Positions 37,961-49,019 of a DNA stretch of 64,000 nucleotides are shown here, piece by piece. The translations under genes and the position numbers were made by a program. Each line of letters opens with the position of its first letter. The first letter of the stretch is position 1. The notes under the pieces were generated by a model. It worked only from the letters and a program-made list of their open reading frames with translations, ran no database searches and was not told the origin of the DNA. The stretch comes from Epiperipatus broadwayi (lineage: Eukaryota > Onychophora > Udeonychophora > Euonychophora > Peripatidae). The stretch lies in the NCBI GenBank assembly GCA_028023455.1, contig JAQFVV010012446.1, positions 3,528,501 to 3,592,500 on the forward strand, in the 5' to 3' direction.

Positions 37961-38017
37961 TAATCTGGACCAACTGATGAATGCTGGTTTAGCACGAAAT
38001 ACGTGTATTGGTGATTA
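37961..38017 (+). ncRNA. Type I hammerhead ribozyme, family A, best-preserved copy
   Basis: CTGATGA (37974-37980) and GAAA (37996-37999) are intact. Stem II is 37981-37995: ATGCTG-GTT-TAGCAC, sound except for an A-C first pair. Stem III is ATACGTGT (37999-38006): A-U, U-G and A-U pairs with almost no loop. H17 is A38007, so predicted cleavage is between 38007 and 38008. Stem I pairs ACCAA (37969-37973) with TTGGT (38008-38012) and TAATC (37961-37965) with GATTA (38013-38017), leaving a TGG bulge. The weak palindromic stem III suggests cleavage as a dimer, as known for newt satellite 2 and schistosome hammerheads. Confidence 0.75.
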
Positions 38018-38775
38018 TTTATTTTTTCTGCATGGGGGATCATATGTATCAGTAGTATGAGATAGTGTGGATAGTGAAGTGGCTTGAAAGTCTGAGTTCA
38101 AATCCCTTACATTTACAAATAGGCTCCAGGTTTAAGAGTCCCTGGTATTTCAAATTTTATTATAAATATAATATATTTTTAGTCCGATATTTCAATATGT
38201 TTACTCATTTAAATTTGCTTGCTTCTTAATATATTAACAAAGAGATTGTATTGGTAGTTTATTGGTTTGTGTTGTGTATCAATAGTAACCCATTTTGAGC
38301 CGCCATTAACACCATCATTAAGACAAACAGATTGAATTATTTATTAGATTCAGTTATTTGAATTTTCAGTTATCTGAAATACTGTCATCCCATCCTCCCA
38401 AAAAATTATGGCATCTACTTTTAATTCATTGGTTTTTATGTTAAAGTAACTCATCCTTTAGTAACTTAAAAAATGTATATGGAACGTAGGATTGAAGTAG
38501 TCTCAGTCTGCGATCTTTTAAATTTCTACCTGTTTTGTTTTAGTGTATTAATAATTAATGCTTACAAGAAAAAACAAAAAAATTAAATCACAGATTGTTG
38601 TCAATAAAGATAAGATGATATTAGAGGGAGGGCAATTCTGAATCATTTGTTTTTTAAAAAATATTACTACATATTCAAAATAAGGAAGTAATACACCAGC
38701 ATTCAATATCTTAAATTCAGATCTAATTATACTGTTTTGTAACTAAATCATTTTAAACTATTATCTATCCACTTT

Positions 38776-38876
38776 ACATTACATGATGGGGATTTTATGC
38801 ACAAGCCTTCTGGCATCCATTGATTACTCTGGTTGGCACAGGGTGGCACTACTGAGTGGAGAGTTTTGCCTGTTTA
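38776..38876 (+). mobile_element. Family B truncated copy with 13-bp TSD
   Basis: ATCTATCCACTTT occurs at 38763-38775 and 38877-38889. Between them is only the 3' half of a family B unit, from GGGGATTTTATGCACAAGCC to GAGAGTTTTGCCTGTTTA; the hammerhead region is absent. 5' truncation with a TSD is typical of LINE-mediated target-primed reverse transcription. Confidence 0.75.
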
Positions 38877-38889
38877 ATCTATCCACTTT

Positions 38890-41530
38890 CAGGTTGGTTC
38901 TTCTAAGTTTAATCCATTTCACTAATCCTTAGTCACTTTTCTCCAGAACACACCTGCAAACTATCTTATTTCATCCACATTTCACACATAATCTTTTTCT
39001 AAATATTTCACAATCTCTAAGAATCCAATTTAAAACTACAACTGTCCATCTTTTATCATCTCTTCTAACGATATGTCCAAACAGCTACATTTCAATCTGT
39101 TAATTCTCTTGATGATATCAGGGTTACCGTCTCTGAACCATGTATTTCATTTTTGATCTCTTTTTGTTATTCCTAACATGTGTTCAATGTTCATGTTCAC
39201 AAGAAAGAATTTATAAAATACAACAGTCAAAAATCTTTCAAACATATAGGTATATTTCCTTTTAATATTAAATTATTTCTACCAAAAACACTCCATCCCA
39301 ATTTAATTCTAGTGTTAATTTCATCTATTATGCTTCCATCTGTATTAATAATCTGAGCAAGATACTTGTAATTCATGATTATCAGTTTGTGTTTTCTTTT
39401 TCTGAGAAAAACCATTAAACATTAGTTCATTCTTTTTAATATTTACTCTTTTTTACTTTCATCTGATCATCCCTGCAACATTTCTTGAAGTTCTGAAGTG
39501 TTATTTGCAAAAGCAATCACATCGTCTGAAAAATCTAGATGACTTAAATAATCTCCATTTACCTTTATTCCCTTAGCTATCTATTTTAATTCATGAAATA
39601 TTTCTTTGTAAAACTGCTGTAAAAAGTTTTGGACATATGGAATTATCATGTCATGTACCCATCTCATTGTTAATCATCTTAATATCATCATATAACCCAT
39701 TCACTACGGTTGCATTTTGAAAAATATTCTGGCTTTATATTTTGATGATCCAATATTTTAATCACTATAGAAATATTTATAGAACAAAATGCCTTTTCAG
39801 AATCTATAAATCCAATGCATAATAATAATTCTTATTCATTGGTCCTTTCTATAATTTCTGACAATACTTGAATGTGATTCACTGTGCCAAAACCAATTTT
39901 AAATTTGGTTGATTAAAATTTAAATATCATATTATTTACAACTTTCTTAAACCCTTTAACAATACTATTTTTTACAGTTTCGACCATCCTGCAGTCATCA
40001 TCAGAGCTCTTTACAATCCGATTAAAATTCATAGCACTGATAGAAGATGGATAAGTCTGTAATTTTTAATTTATTCTTTATCATCTTCCTTATGGCATAT
40101 CTTTATAACTTGATTGCCAATTTTTTTATTTCTTCACATCTTCTTTTAAGATAATTATATCCTATCTTGGAAGTTTTTTTTCCCTTTATAGATTTAATTG
40201 CACGTCTAACTTCATTTAAAATGCTGGGCATAATAACTATAGGAGATGATTTATTTCTTGAGTTTTATTATGATATACTTCTTTATAGAACTCTTCTACA
40301 CATTTCATGCTATAATATCTCTTAGTATTATTTCCATCTTTCCTTTTTATTACAGAAACAATTTTCCTTTCAATTATACTTTTGAGACTTTTATTCTCTT
40401 CTATAGCTTTCCTCGCTAATTCACCCTTATATTTCTTATATCATTAAACCTTTTTCATACAATTTTACACAACTGTACACATTCATTTCTTTTTAATGGA
40501 TCTTTTTTTTTAAAAAAATCATATTTTTTCTTTTCTTCATAAATTGCCTTCCACAATAGAAAATTTATGGGTAAATTACTGAATTTTTGTACTAGTTAAC
40601 TTTTACTGATTTTAGTCAAATCTGAGCTATTTTCAAAATCTGTTAATGTGTTTAAAATGAGTTGCAAGATTTAATTTAAATCTATTGGAATGTTTTTTAA
40701 AGTTAATAATATCAACTGTTAACATTGTCTTCTTAGTAGTTTTTATTTCTAGTTTTGCATTAATGTGTATCTTATATCTTACTAATTGATGATCATTTTC
40801 TGTGTTGAATCTATTAAGAACATTACAATCTTGAAATATATATTTTCTATTAGTTAAAATATAAGGTAATTCTGCCATACTTTTTTTTGAATGCTTCCAT
40901 GTCCACATCCACTTAATATTTTTTTTTCATAGAAAAAAATTATAAAATGCAATTTTTTATTTTTCTAGAAATTCCATAAGCCAGTGTCCTTTCTCATTTC
41001 TATCACCATAATCAAATTTATTCACAGCACTTTCATCTTTCAATTATTTTTCAATTCTATCATTAACATCCTTCATCATGGCATTTGTAAAATGTTCGAT
41101 CTGATGAAAAGTTGTTTATACATCCATATCAAAATCCTCTACTTCTTCATCATGATAATATAGTTGGGACACATCTGAAATATCTGTATTTGGTATCTTC
41201 CATTAAAATTGATTAATTAATCTTGTCACTGTGTCTGATATATCATTAATCTTCATAATATTGTTCATCCATTTAAAATGAATCTCTTTCCACTTGTGCT
41301 TCCAGTACTTATATCTTTATAGAGTGTACATGTTTACTTTTCAATATCAATTATCTCTTTATCATTTCTCCTGCCTTCACAAAGTTCAACTATATCCTTT
41401 TTTAAATTAAACTGTTCTTTTTCCAATTTGTGTAATTGTCTTTCATTTGAAAATAATCTGCAATTGTAGTTAGCTGAATAAAAGGTCATCATATAGAAAT
41501 GTAGGTCTGCAATCAAGGGGTCTCACCACA
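38890..41530 (-). pseudogene. RTE-like LINE (APE endonuclease plus reverse transcriptase), decayed
   Basis: This is the longest coding relic in the window, about 2.6 kb on the minus strand. In order from the 5' end at 41530: SANYNCRLFSNERQLHKLE and LCEGRRNDKEII (41334-41516) match the start of the APE endonuclease; PYILTNRKYIFQDCNVLNRF then NTENDHQLVRYKI (40633-40908) match its C-terminal SDHRLVRAKI region, with the catalytic SDH Ser changed to Asn. Near 39820-39860 GFIDSEKAF is RT motif A. Near 39490-39545 HLDFSDDVIAFANN is the FADD-type catalytic box. YKYLAQIINTDGSIIDEI with TRIKLGWSVF (39227-39415) is the YLGQ region, and GHIVRRDDKRWT near 39060-39100 is the C-terminal tail. Many stops and frameshifts interrupt it. 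Confidence 0.88.
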
Positions 41531-41539
41531 CTCTGCCCT

Positions 41540-42550
41540 TGGCTACCAATTGCTGCCTTAGCTTATATTTAGTCGGTCTTTTGGGAATAAGAACCATAAT
41601 TTAGTTTTGCCTACCCTGATAGTAAATCTGTCTTTCTCTCTAAATATATACATATATATTCCACTTTAATTGTGTTAAGGAAGTTGCCTTGACAACAGTT
41701 TGAAATTGTTTATTGTTATTGATATTGGGATTGTCTAAGTGCTGTCTAGCTTTTATGATATAAATATATATTTAAAAAAATATCATTCATGCACATATTC
41801 ACCCTGCCTTCAAGAAAATTCAAATGCCACTTCAGTTAAGAGCTCCCAGGCCTCTTAAAAGAAAGCTATGCTAATTCTTAATCATAAATTCATTAGTTTG
41901 GTTGATAAATGCTGATGAGCACCCCACCCATGTTTGTTTGTTATATACTAATGACAAGAACATAAACTATTTGATTAATTCACCCAATTTTGTTATCAAT
42001 GTTAAAGTACAAGCACTAACAGAAAATAAAAGATATATAACAATAAAGTAATTAGGTAATAATCATAGTTGTTCATAGCATTATAGGGTAGCTTTAAAGG
42101 GTGTATTTGACACAGTAGTATACTAAAAAGACTTGCCATATGGATATGTTACCTTATTGCCAAAAATTGTAAATTGTTTTAGTTGATTAAAATAATCAGA
42201 AACAGAATGAATTCAACAAGCTTGTGGAGCTATCAAATCATCCAATCAATCTTATTCTGAAATAGTTCCTCAAACAGATAGTTTTTTTGGCTTACTGGTA
42301 ATTCTCAGCAGCCATTCATATTGGATATCAACAGAATGTGGACACATGACTGGAATAACTCCAATATAAATAATTGTACTCTATTAGCTTATCCTATTCT
42401 CTGATTTTCTGGTTTCTACCTTCCAAGACAACTCTGGTTGAAGATTAACAGAATCAAAACAGGCCAGGGGAGATGCCATTATATGTCACATAAGTGGGGA
42501 TTTATAAACTCTGCAAACTATGAGTATGGAATATCACAAACTATGGCACA
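41540..42550. other. Unassigned sequence
   Basis: No tRNA boxes, LINE motifs or open frames of interest. Slightly higher G+C patches occur near 42400-42500. Confidence 0.35.
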
Positions 42551-42557
42551 TTTATAG

Positions 42558-42806
42558 TGTAACGAGCATAGACGTTCGTTACATTGTTTTTTTTTTTAAT
42601 TTATTAAACATGAAAGTAAATTAAAAAGTTCGCATTTAAAAATTTTCTTTAAGAATTAAAAATTGAAATTAAATATCATCTTAAACTCTTATATATTAAA
42701 TCGCACAGATAATGAAAAATTATTAAAATAAAAATTTATTAAAGAAAAAGTATTTTAAAACTAAATTTTAAAAAGATTTGGAGATAAAATTATATCTTTA
42801 AATTTA
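42558..42806 (+). repeat. Left terminal inverted repeat, 249 bp
   Basis: Mirror of 45227-45475 with no visible indel. The outer 26 bases form an 8-bp-armed hairpin, followed by a T tract and AT-rich sequence ending TATCTTTAAATTTA. Confidence 0.88.
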
Positions 42807-43397
42807 ACATTGATATATTTTAATTCATCGGAAAACAGAAATCATAAATAAACTTAAAGAACAAAGTTAAATAAATGGAAATGATTTTACACAAATAAAT
42901 ATAAAAATACATCAAATAACATTTTAACTACTTTAGTCAGATAGGAAACTAATGCAATTATTTTAAATACGAAAAGTTTTTAATTTAATGTTCATTAATT
43001 GTAAAGTTCTTACGGTTTTAGAAATGTTCATCTTTAACAGTTGCTTGCCATTTGAAATCCAGCGTTAAATTTCCCGATGATCCTGTGGTCCTCTGAATAT
43101 AAGAAAAGCAATGTTTCATTTTTCCATTTTATAACAATTGAAGGGATTGAACGTGAGTCCTTTTTCAATCCCTTCTCCTTCACTTCTGCACTAACACATA
43201 TCTGTCACATCGTAAATAATCATTAACTAACTCCTCACTAATTAATAATTTCCAAATTTTCCTTTTATACGTATTCGAAGGATTGACTTAACATTACGTC
43301 ATCGATGAGATGATCCTTTTCGTTGAGGTCCGATTTCCCAATGGATTTATTTCATTTGCTGAAAGTTTCTATTGTTTTCCTATCTGACTGATGTTTT
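42803..43397 (+). repeat. 595-bp internal direct repeat, copy 1
   Basis: Matches 44530-45124 base for base at a constant offset of 1727, with one substitution seen (TATAAAAA versus TAAAAAAA near 42900). Inside is an 11-bp-armed hairpin (GAAGGGATTGA ... TCAATCCCTTC, about 43140-43173) whose minus strand contains GTTCAATCCC, resembling a tRNA B box. Copy 1 is followed directly by an internal copy of the element terminus. Confidence 0.93.
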
Positions 43398-43398
43398 A

Positions 43399-43440
43399 TG
43401 TAACGAGCATAGACGTTCCTTACATTGTTTTTTTTTTAAA
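43399..43440 (+). repeat. Internal third copy of the element terminus
   Basis: TGTAACGAGCATAGACG is followed by TTCCTTACATTG and a T tract, matching the outer terminus apart from one G-to-C change that breaks a pair in the terminal hairpin, then diverging. It suggests a nested or tandem copy sharing the right end at 45475. Confidence 0.8.
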
Positions 43441-44529
43441 TTTTGATTCCGGTCGTTAGCCCATGTCACTAGCTCAGTGGAATAGCAGAGATTTAATAAG
43501 ATAATCTAAGAGTATATATATAAAAAAAGAATAAAATAAGCCACTGCCAGTAATTAACACACAAACATTTATTTATTTTACATATATATAAGATTTAAAA
43601 TTATTTTAGTATTAGTTTTACAGTTCAAAATTTAACCTACATTTTTAACTTTGATTTTTGACTTTAATTTACATTTAATTACTATTATATTCTAATTTTA
43701 CATTTTTAATTAAGTTCGCACAGATAAATTTATGAAAGCTTGTTTATAATGTTGAATATAGATCGGTTACATAGATTCCACGGTCAAAAACATTTCAAAA
43801 TAAACATAAACGATCAAAATACAAAATTATTGATTACTGACAATTGCGGAGAGAAATTTATACGTAACCCATTAGTATTCACCATAAGATACTTGCATTG
43901 CCACCAATAATTTAAAAGACATCCGAATAAATACATTTTAGATACTCACCGTAAGGTATCATTATTTATCGAATGTCTATATATTTTGATCAAATATGGA
44001 AACGCAAAACATAGTTAACCAATAAACAATCCATGCAAGCGTCTATAAACAACTTAAATTTAATGCATTTTTATTTAGGGTCGAGTATGAATAGACCAGA
44101 TAAATTTGCTTTTGAAAATAAACATTCTATCCCTATTTAACCTTAGACTAAAATTCGTAGTCAAACTGGCATCAATTCATCTGATATATCGATGTATTCA
44201 ATGTAATAAAATACGGCAGCACAAAAGGTTAAGGGAAGAAATTGCCTCTTATGAGATAGGAATATTACATCTATCTGCAAAGAAGAGCAATAAAACAAAA
44301 AACTCCATAGAAAGGAACTGCGGTATCCGACTTATAATTCCTTCCATAGGCAAACGGAAGTGTGCGGCGTATGAAGCGATTCTGCCCATAGCGAATCAAT
44401 ATTACATCTACTAATCACACCAATATATCCAGTCCATTGACCCAATTTAACCACGAAACAAATAACCTAAGATTACCCTCCCCTAATATAACTTTACAAA
44501 TCTATACAGCCATTCACGCCCGACTTAAG

Positions 44530-45124
44530 TTTAACATTGATATATTTTAATTCATCGGAAAACAGAAATCATAAATAAACTTAAAGAACAAAGTTAAATA
44601 AATGGAAATGATTTTACACAAATAAATAAAAAAATACATCAAATAACATTTTAACTACTTTAGTCAGATAGGAAACTAATGCAATTATTTTAAATACGAA
44701 AAGTTTTTAATTTAATGTTCATTAATTGTAAAGTTCTTACGGTTTTAGAAATGTTCATCTTTAACAGTTGCTTGCCATTTGAAATCCAGCGTTAAATTTC
44801 CCGATGATCCTGTGGTCCTCTGAATATAAGAAAAGCAATGTTTCATTTTTCCATTTTATAACAATTGAAGGGATTGAACGTGAGTCCTTTTTCAATCCCT
44901 TCTCCTTCACTTCTGCACTAACACATATCTGTCACATCGTAAATAATCATTAACTAACTCCTCACTAATTAATAATTTCCAAATTTTCCTTTTATACGTA
45001 TTCGAAGGATTGACTTAACATTACGTCATCGATGAGATGATCCTTTTCGTTGAGGTCCGATTTCCCAATGGATTTATTTCATTTGCTGAAAGTTTCTATT
45101 GTTTTCCTATCTGACTGATGTTTT
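44530..45124 (+). repeat. 595-bp internal direct repeat, copy 2
   Basis: Second copy of 42803-43397. The near-identity shows a recent duplication or ongoing gene conversion, in contrast to the decayed LINE relics around it. Confidence 0.93.
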
Positions 45125-45226
45125 TACATTTTAAATGCCCAAGGCTGGTTTACATTTAACTAATTAACAATCAGTTCCATTTCTGATTAATTAACCTGTT
45201 TTCCAAATCAAAAATATATTTAAAGA

Positions 45227-45475
45227 TAAATTTAAAGATATAATTTTATCTCCAAATCTTTTTAAAATTTAGTTTTAAAATACTTTTTCTTTAATAAATT
45301 TTTATTTTAATAATTTTTCATTATCTGTGCGATTTAATATATAAGAGTTTAAGATGATATTTAATTTCAATTTTTAATTCTTAAAGAAAATTTTTAAATG
45401 CGAACTTTTTAATTTACTTTCATGTTTAATAAATTTAAAAAAAAAACAATGTAACGAACGTCTATGCTCGTTACA
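45227..45475 (-). repeat. Right terminal inverted repeat, 249 bp
   Basis: Reverse complement of 42558-42806, ending in CTCGTTACA followed by ATAG. See the element entry. Confidence 0.88.
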
Positions 45476-45839
45476 ATAGGGAGTATCCAATTTTGGCATA
45501 TTTGTTCTACATATCTTGGAGGAGTTGGTCTTGATTGGTGAGAACTGTTGGTGTTGAATTTTCAGTGTGCTGACAATAAATCAACAACAGCAGGCCCTCA
45601 CAAATGAATATGGACCTTCCATCTGTAAGATAAAAAAGTGAAAAAAAAAAAAAAAGGTGAATCAAATACTAGATGAGTTTAGAAATGACTGTACAAACTA
45701 ATCCATAAACCAGAAATATATCTATATAAAGAAGATATTGGTCATTTATTCTCTTTATTTTTATTTTGTGATGTTTTTTTTTTTAAAACTTCTGCAACAA
45801 TTTTTTTTAAAAAAATATTTCAACAACTCTCCAATGTAG

Positions 45840-46130
45840 TTTATTCTCCATCATATCTTCCCAGTCAAAGCAATCCCATTCCACTTCTTTAGAACATGTT
45901 TGAGATAATCTTTATAACATGAATGGGATCTCCTCCTATAAAAATCCTGGACAAGTTCACTATAAAATATTATTTTAGTGAACCTTGTATTGTATATTCT
46001 TTTCATGTGTTCAGTCCAATGAGAATGTGATTTTACAATAGTGGATTCTTTAGTTTCATTTTCAACAAGTTGAAGAATATATTATTCATTGATAGGATGT
46101 CCAAGTTTCACATTCATACAATCAAGTAGA
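45840..46130 (-). pseudogene. LINE C-terminal fragment
   Basis: The minus strand carries the same tail as 32307-32520: a segment equivalent to LYxEL..GxRxxxxxxxYKDYLK followed by SKEVEWD-like residues, broken by stops. The nucleotide order (GTTTGAGATAATC..., ATGGGATC, GGACAAGTTCACTATAAAATA) parallels 32400-32510 and 59310-59400. Confidence 0.65.
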
Positions 46131-46869
46131 TAAATAACAGCTTTATATATAATTAGTCCAAAAACAGTTCAAAATATTCCTTCTATTTGAAATCATATAA
46201 TAGAATGCCATTTATTGATTTAATAGGATTATGATACTATTTTTCAGACTCTGTTATTTTCAGTATATCAAAAAAGATCTAGAATAATCACAATCAACAA
46301 AGATCTGTATCTTCTTTGCAATTATAATCCACCAATCAATTTTAAGCCTTCTTAACCGTCATTAAACTCTGCCTTCAAATCTCTATATTTATTATGAAAT
46401 CCCACATTTAATCTATTATTCTATCAAACAGAAAATGCTTCATTTCCTTTTGATCAAATCACTAATAATAAGATCGTTAACTGAAAACCAATCGTGATTC
46501 ATGTTTTCAGTGAAGCCAGGGATTAATTTTATTCTAATAATAACACATTGCGTGCATCAGTGACATATCAATTCTAAAAGTCCAAATGAACAATTTTAGA
46601 GTTTAATACCTATTGAAAATTTTATGAATTGTAGATATTTCTAAAGATTGAACATAAAGGTTTTTTTTATGAGAATTACTGAAGTAAGACCTATTTTTTA
46701 TTGCAACCATCATTTTAACTTTGGAAATCAGGATTCAGTGGGTCAGTAATTACAATCTATTTCCTTTTAAATGCCATTTTGGGTAATCATTTATCCAAAA
46801 AGAATAAAAGTTTCTCCAAATTTAATTGTAATTTTAGATTTATAACAAATCTATTCTCTGTAGTTGTTT

Positions 46870-47010
46870 CACTGATAGAGATGGAGGACTCTGGTGTTCA
46901 TGGTGTACAGATAATGCCCAGTTCTGTCATTTTTGGTGCTCAAGCTTTGTATGAACTCATGGGCAATAAACCATTTGATTATTGTTATTTTATTAATAAA
47001 ACTGGTGTAT
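46870..47010 (-). pseudogene. LINE tail fragment
   Basis: Shares GTATGAACTCATGGGCAATAA and ATTTGATTATTG-type sequence with about 51110-51240, 56330-56420 and 59150-59260. At 59 kb the same segment lies directly downstream of a LINE C-terminus on the minus strand, so all four are likely tails of the same LINE family. The 97-codon plus-strand frame across it is not a gene. Confidence 0.55.
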
Positions 47011-47079
47011 CAAAATTTTCTGCCCCCAGGATTAATTCTATCTTTGTGAAAGCATTGTGGCAGTTATTTTGAATAATTA

Positions 47080-48900
47080 TGAAACAAATCAGGAAATTGA
47101 TAGACTTCTTTCTATGCTTATCTATTCTAGATAAAGTCTTTAATTTTATATAAATAATGATAATAATTTAAACTATTTTTTTATATCAGTATATACTGTT
47201 TTATTCAAACCATTAATTGCTAACAGTTAACTTTTAGGGTTAATTGATTTTTGAATGTAATTTGCATAATAATAGCCAAAGCTTAAACCAAGGAATAGCC
47301 ATAAAATACTGTCAAGGCAACTCTAGAGGTAAAAGATAGATCCCAGTTTAAACTTTGTCTGATGGATGAAGTTTATTTAAAACTTATCAGATTAAAGATT
47401 TGTCAGAATTAAAGGTAGGATCCACATAAAAAGGAATGTCTTTTATTCATAGAGATTGCTTTGGCAACAGATTATGGCTATTCTGTTTGGTTTATTAAGC
47501 ATTAACCTTTATCATATGAATATTTCACTGCTTCATCTATCATCTACCAAACAAAAAATATATATTTTTCTTAAATTGTCTATTCCATATATTTCAATAT
47601 GTAGGCTCATATATGGTGAAATCATGAACAAATATGGTTGATTTTTGATAATTTGGCATCCAATGATTTCACACTTCTATTTGCTATTTATTGATATTTT
47701 ACAGCTACAAAGATGCTCCCGTAGTAGATTGATGCGAAGTTCGTTACTGCTTCCTTATACCAAAACATTGGTTGATATATTTGTAAATTATTTTGTAGCT
47801 CTTTCAGTTGCATAATGATAACTTTCTTTAAAAATGTACAAACTTTTAAATGCCATGAGGGATGGAAATTGTTCATATGATTTCCCATATTTGATGACCT
47901 TTAAAGTAGTCATTGGGTTCTTTATTAAATTTGTTGCTTCATCCAATAGGTATTACAGTTTTATTTAATCTTTGATGCATGGCTCTTTAAACTTTATAAC
48001 GTATGTCTAATAGTGAGAATCTTGGACAAATTATGTTAATAAGATGTCAAATCAGTTGCAAACTGTGATTGATGATGATCAAATGTTGGAGAACATTATT
48101 TGCCTAGTTAATTTTTTTTTTAATCAAGGAATTTAAGTTTATACATGTATTATTCAGCGATCATGAAACTAAGGGTTAAATATGCTTATTGGACTTATGT
48201 AATATATATAATTATGAATTAAAATTGCATGCTATAGATACGAGCAGTCAGATCATGTGACTTACTGACTACTCAGTAGAAAAATGCTCTTTGGGAAGTA
48301 GAATAAGTAGTCTGACTAAAGTATTCTGATGACCAATGGAACACAGTTGGAACTAACTGGACACAGAGATGATGATAAAAATCAAATGATTTTATTGCTT
48401 GTGGTTTGAGTTATGGAAGTGATGAACCGGGTGTAATCCTTTGGATCTTAAGCTCCAGAAACCTGTTACTCACCCACTACCCCAAATAGTGCAGAGTATT
48501 GGTAGAAATGTTATTAAGAAACACATGTACATAGTGAAGTAACAGATGGAACTTATGGATTAAATGGGACCTAGATTTATAGCAGTAATAAAATAATGGG
48601 GGTAACTAAGTTTTCAATGAATAAATCACAATAGTTAGTTTTCATTAAGAGGAGGTTACTTCTCTTTAAAAAAGTGATTTTCTCTTTCATAATTATACAG
48701 AAGATAAGATATATAAATACTTTCAATTTTTTTTTTTGTTAGATCAAAAATTAATGGACAATCAGGAGGACAAATCTTAGGATAATAGGATTTCAAATAA
48801 AGAATTGCATTTCTATTCAAAACGTTTGAATTTTTACAGTCCTTGCAATTATTATCATCATCATTATTATTGTTGTTGTTGTTTGCATACCATTGGCAGA
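47080..48900. other. Unassigned sequence
   Basis: Open frames at 47456, 47688 and 48656 resemble nothing known; the last includes an Asn/Asp run from a short ATT/GTT trinucleotide tract (about 48849-48881). No other structure recognised. Confidence 0.35.
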
Positions 48901-48912
48901 ACATAGTTATTT

Positions 48913-49011
48913 TTTTTCATATCTCAAATGTGCTGATCAGGAAGCGAACCCAGGCCAGCTGCATGGAAAGGCAGCTATGCTAACCGCTAGGCCACCAACG
49001 CTTGACAGAAC
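48913..49011 (-). repeat. tRNA-Gly(UCC)-derived retrocopy, copy 2
   Basis: 49001 down to 48931 reads as a full-length tRNA-Gly-like sequence: 5' GCGTTGG, A box CTAGCGGTTAGCATAG, anticodon arm GCTGC/GCAGC with TCC in an 8-base loop (one extra T), and B box GGTTCGCTTCC. An A-rich tail follows on the minus strand. AGTTATTT occurs on both sides (48905-48912 and 49012-49019). The enlarged anticodon loop and mismatched acceptor stem argue for a pseudogene or SINE. Confidence 0.8.
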
Positions 49012-49019
49012 AGTTATTT

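Larger units (their letters stand above)
37761..38156. mobile_element. Family A hammerhead element, head-to-head inverted dimer with 15-bp TSD
   Basis: TTATTATAAATATAA is repeated perfectly at 37746-37760 and 38157-38171. The insertion consists of a minus-strand unit (37765-37925) and a plus-strand unit (about 37930-38105), each with an HHR near the centre and the tRNA-like end GAGTTCAAATCCC outward. The centre is a short AT tract near 37925. Layout and TSD length parallel the unrelated family B dimers at 22629 and 54407. Confidence 0.85.
42558..45475. mobile_element. 2.9-kb transposon-like element with 249-bp terminal inverted repeats
   Basis: 42558-42806 and 45227-45475 are reverse complements of equal length, differing by eye at about one position. 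Both ends begin TGTAACGAG/TGTAACGAA and the first 26 bases are themselves a hairpin (TGTAACGA...TCGTTACA). The flanks ATAG (42554-42557 and 45476-45479) may be a 4-bp target-site duplication. A third copy of the terminus sits internally at 43399, and a 595-bp direct repeat fills much of the interior. The only frame of note, 102 codons at 44106-44414 (+), has a CxxC and basic residues but no family I recognise and no transposase catalytic triad. It is probably a non-autonomous DNA transposon; the superfamily is undetermined. Confidence 0.85.

Noticed and set aside
44106-44414. 102-codon frame inside the 2.9-kb element as a transposase
   Set aside because: There is a CxxC and a basic patch but no DDE/DDD triad or recognised domain, and it is far shorter than known transposases. 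Left unassigned.
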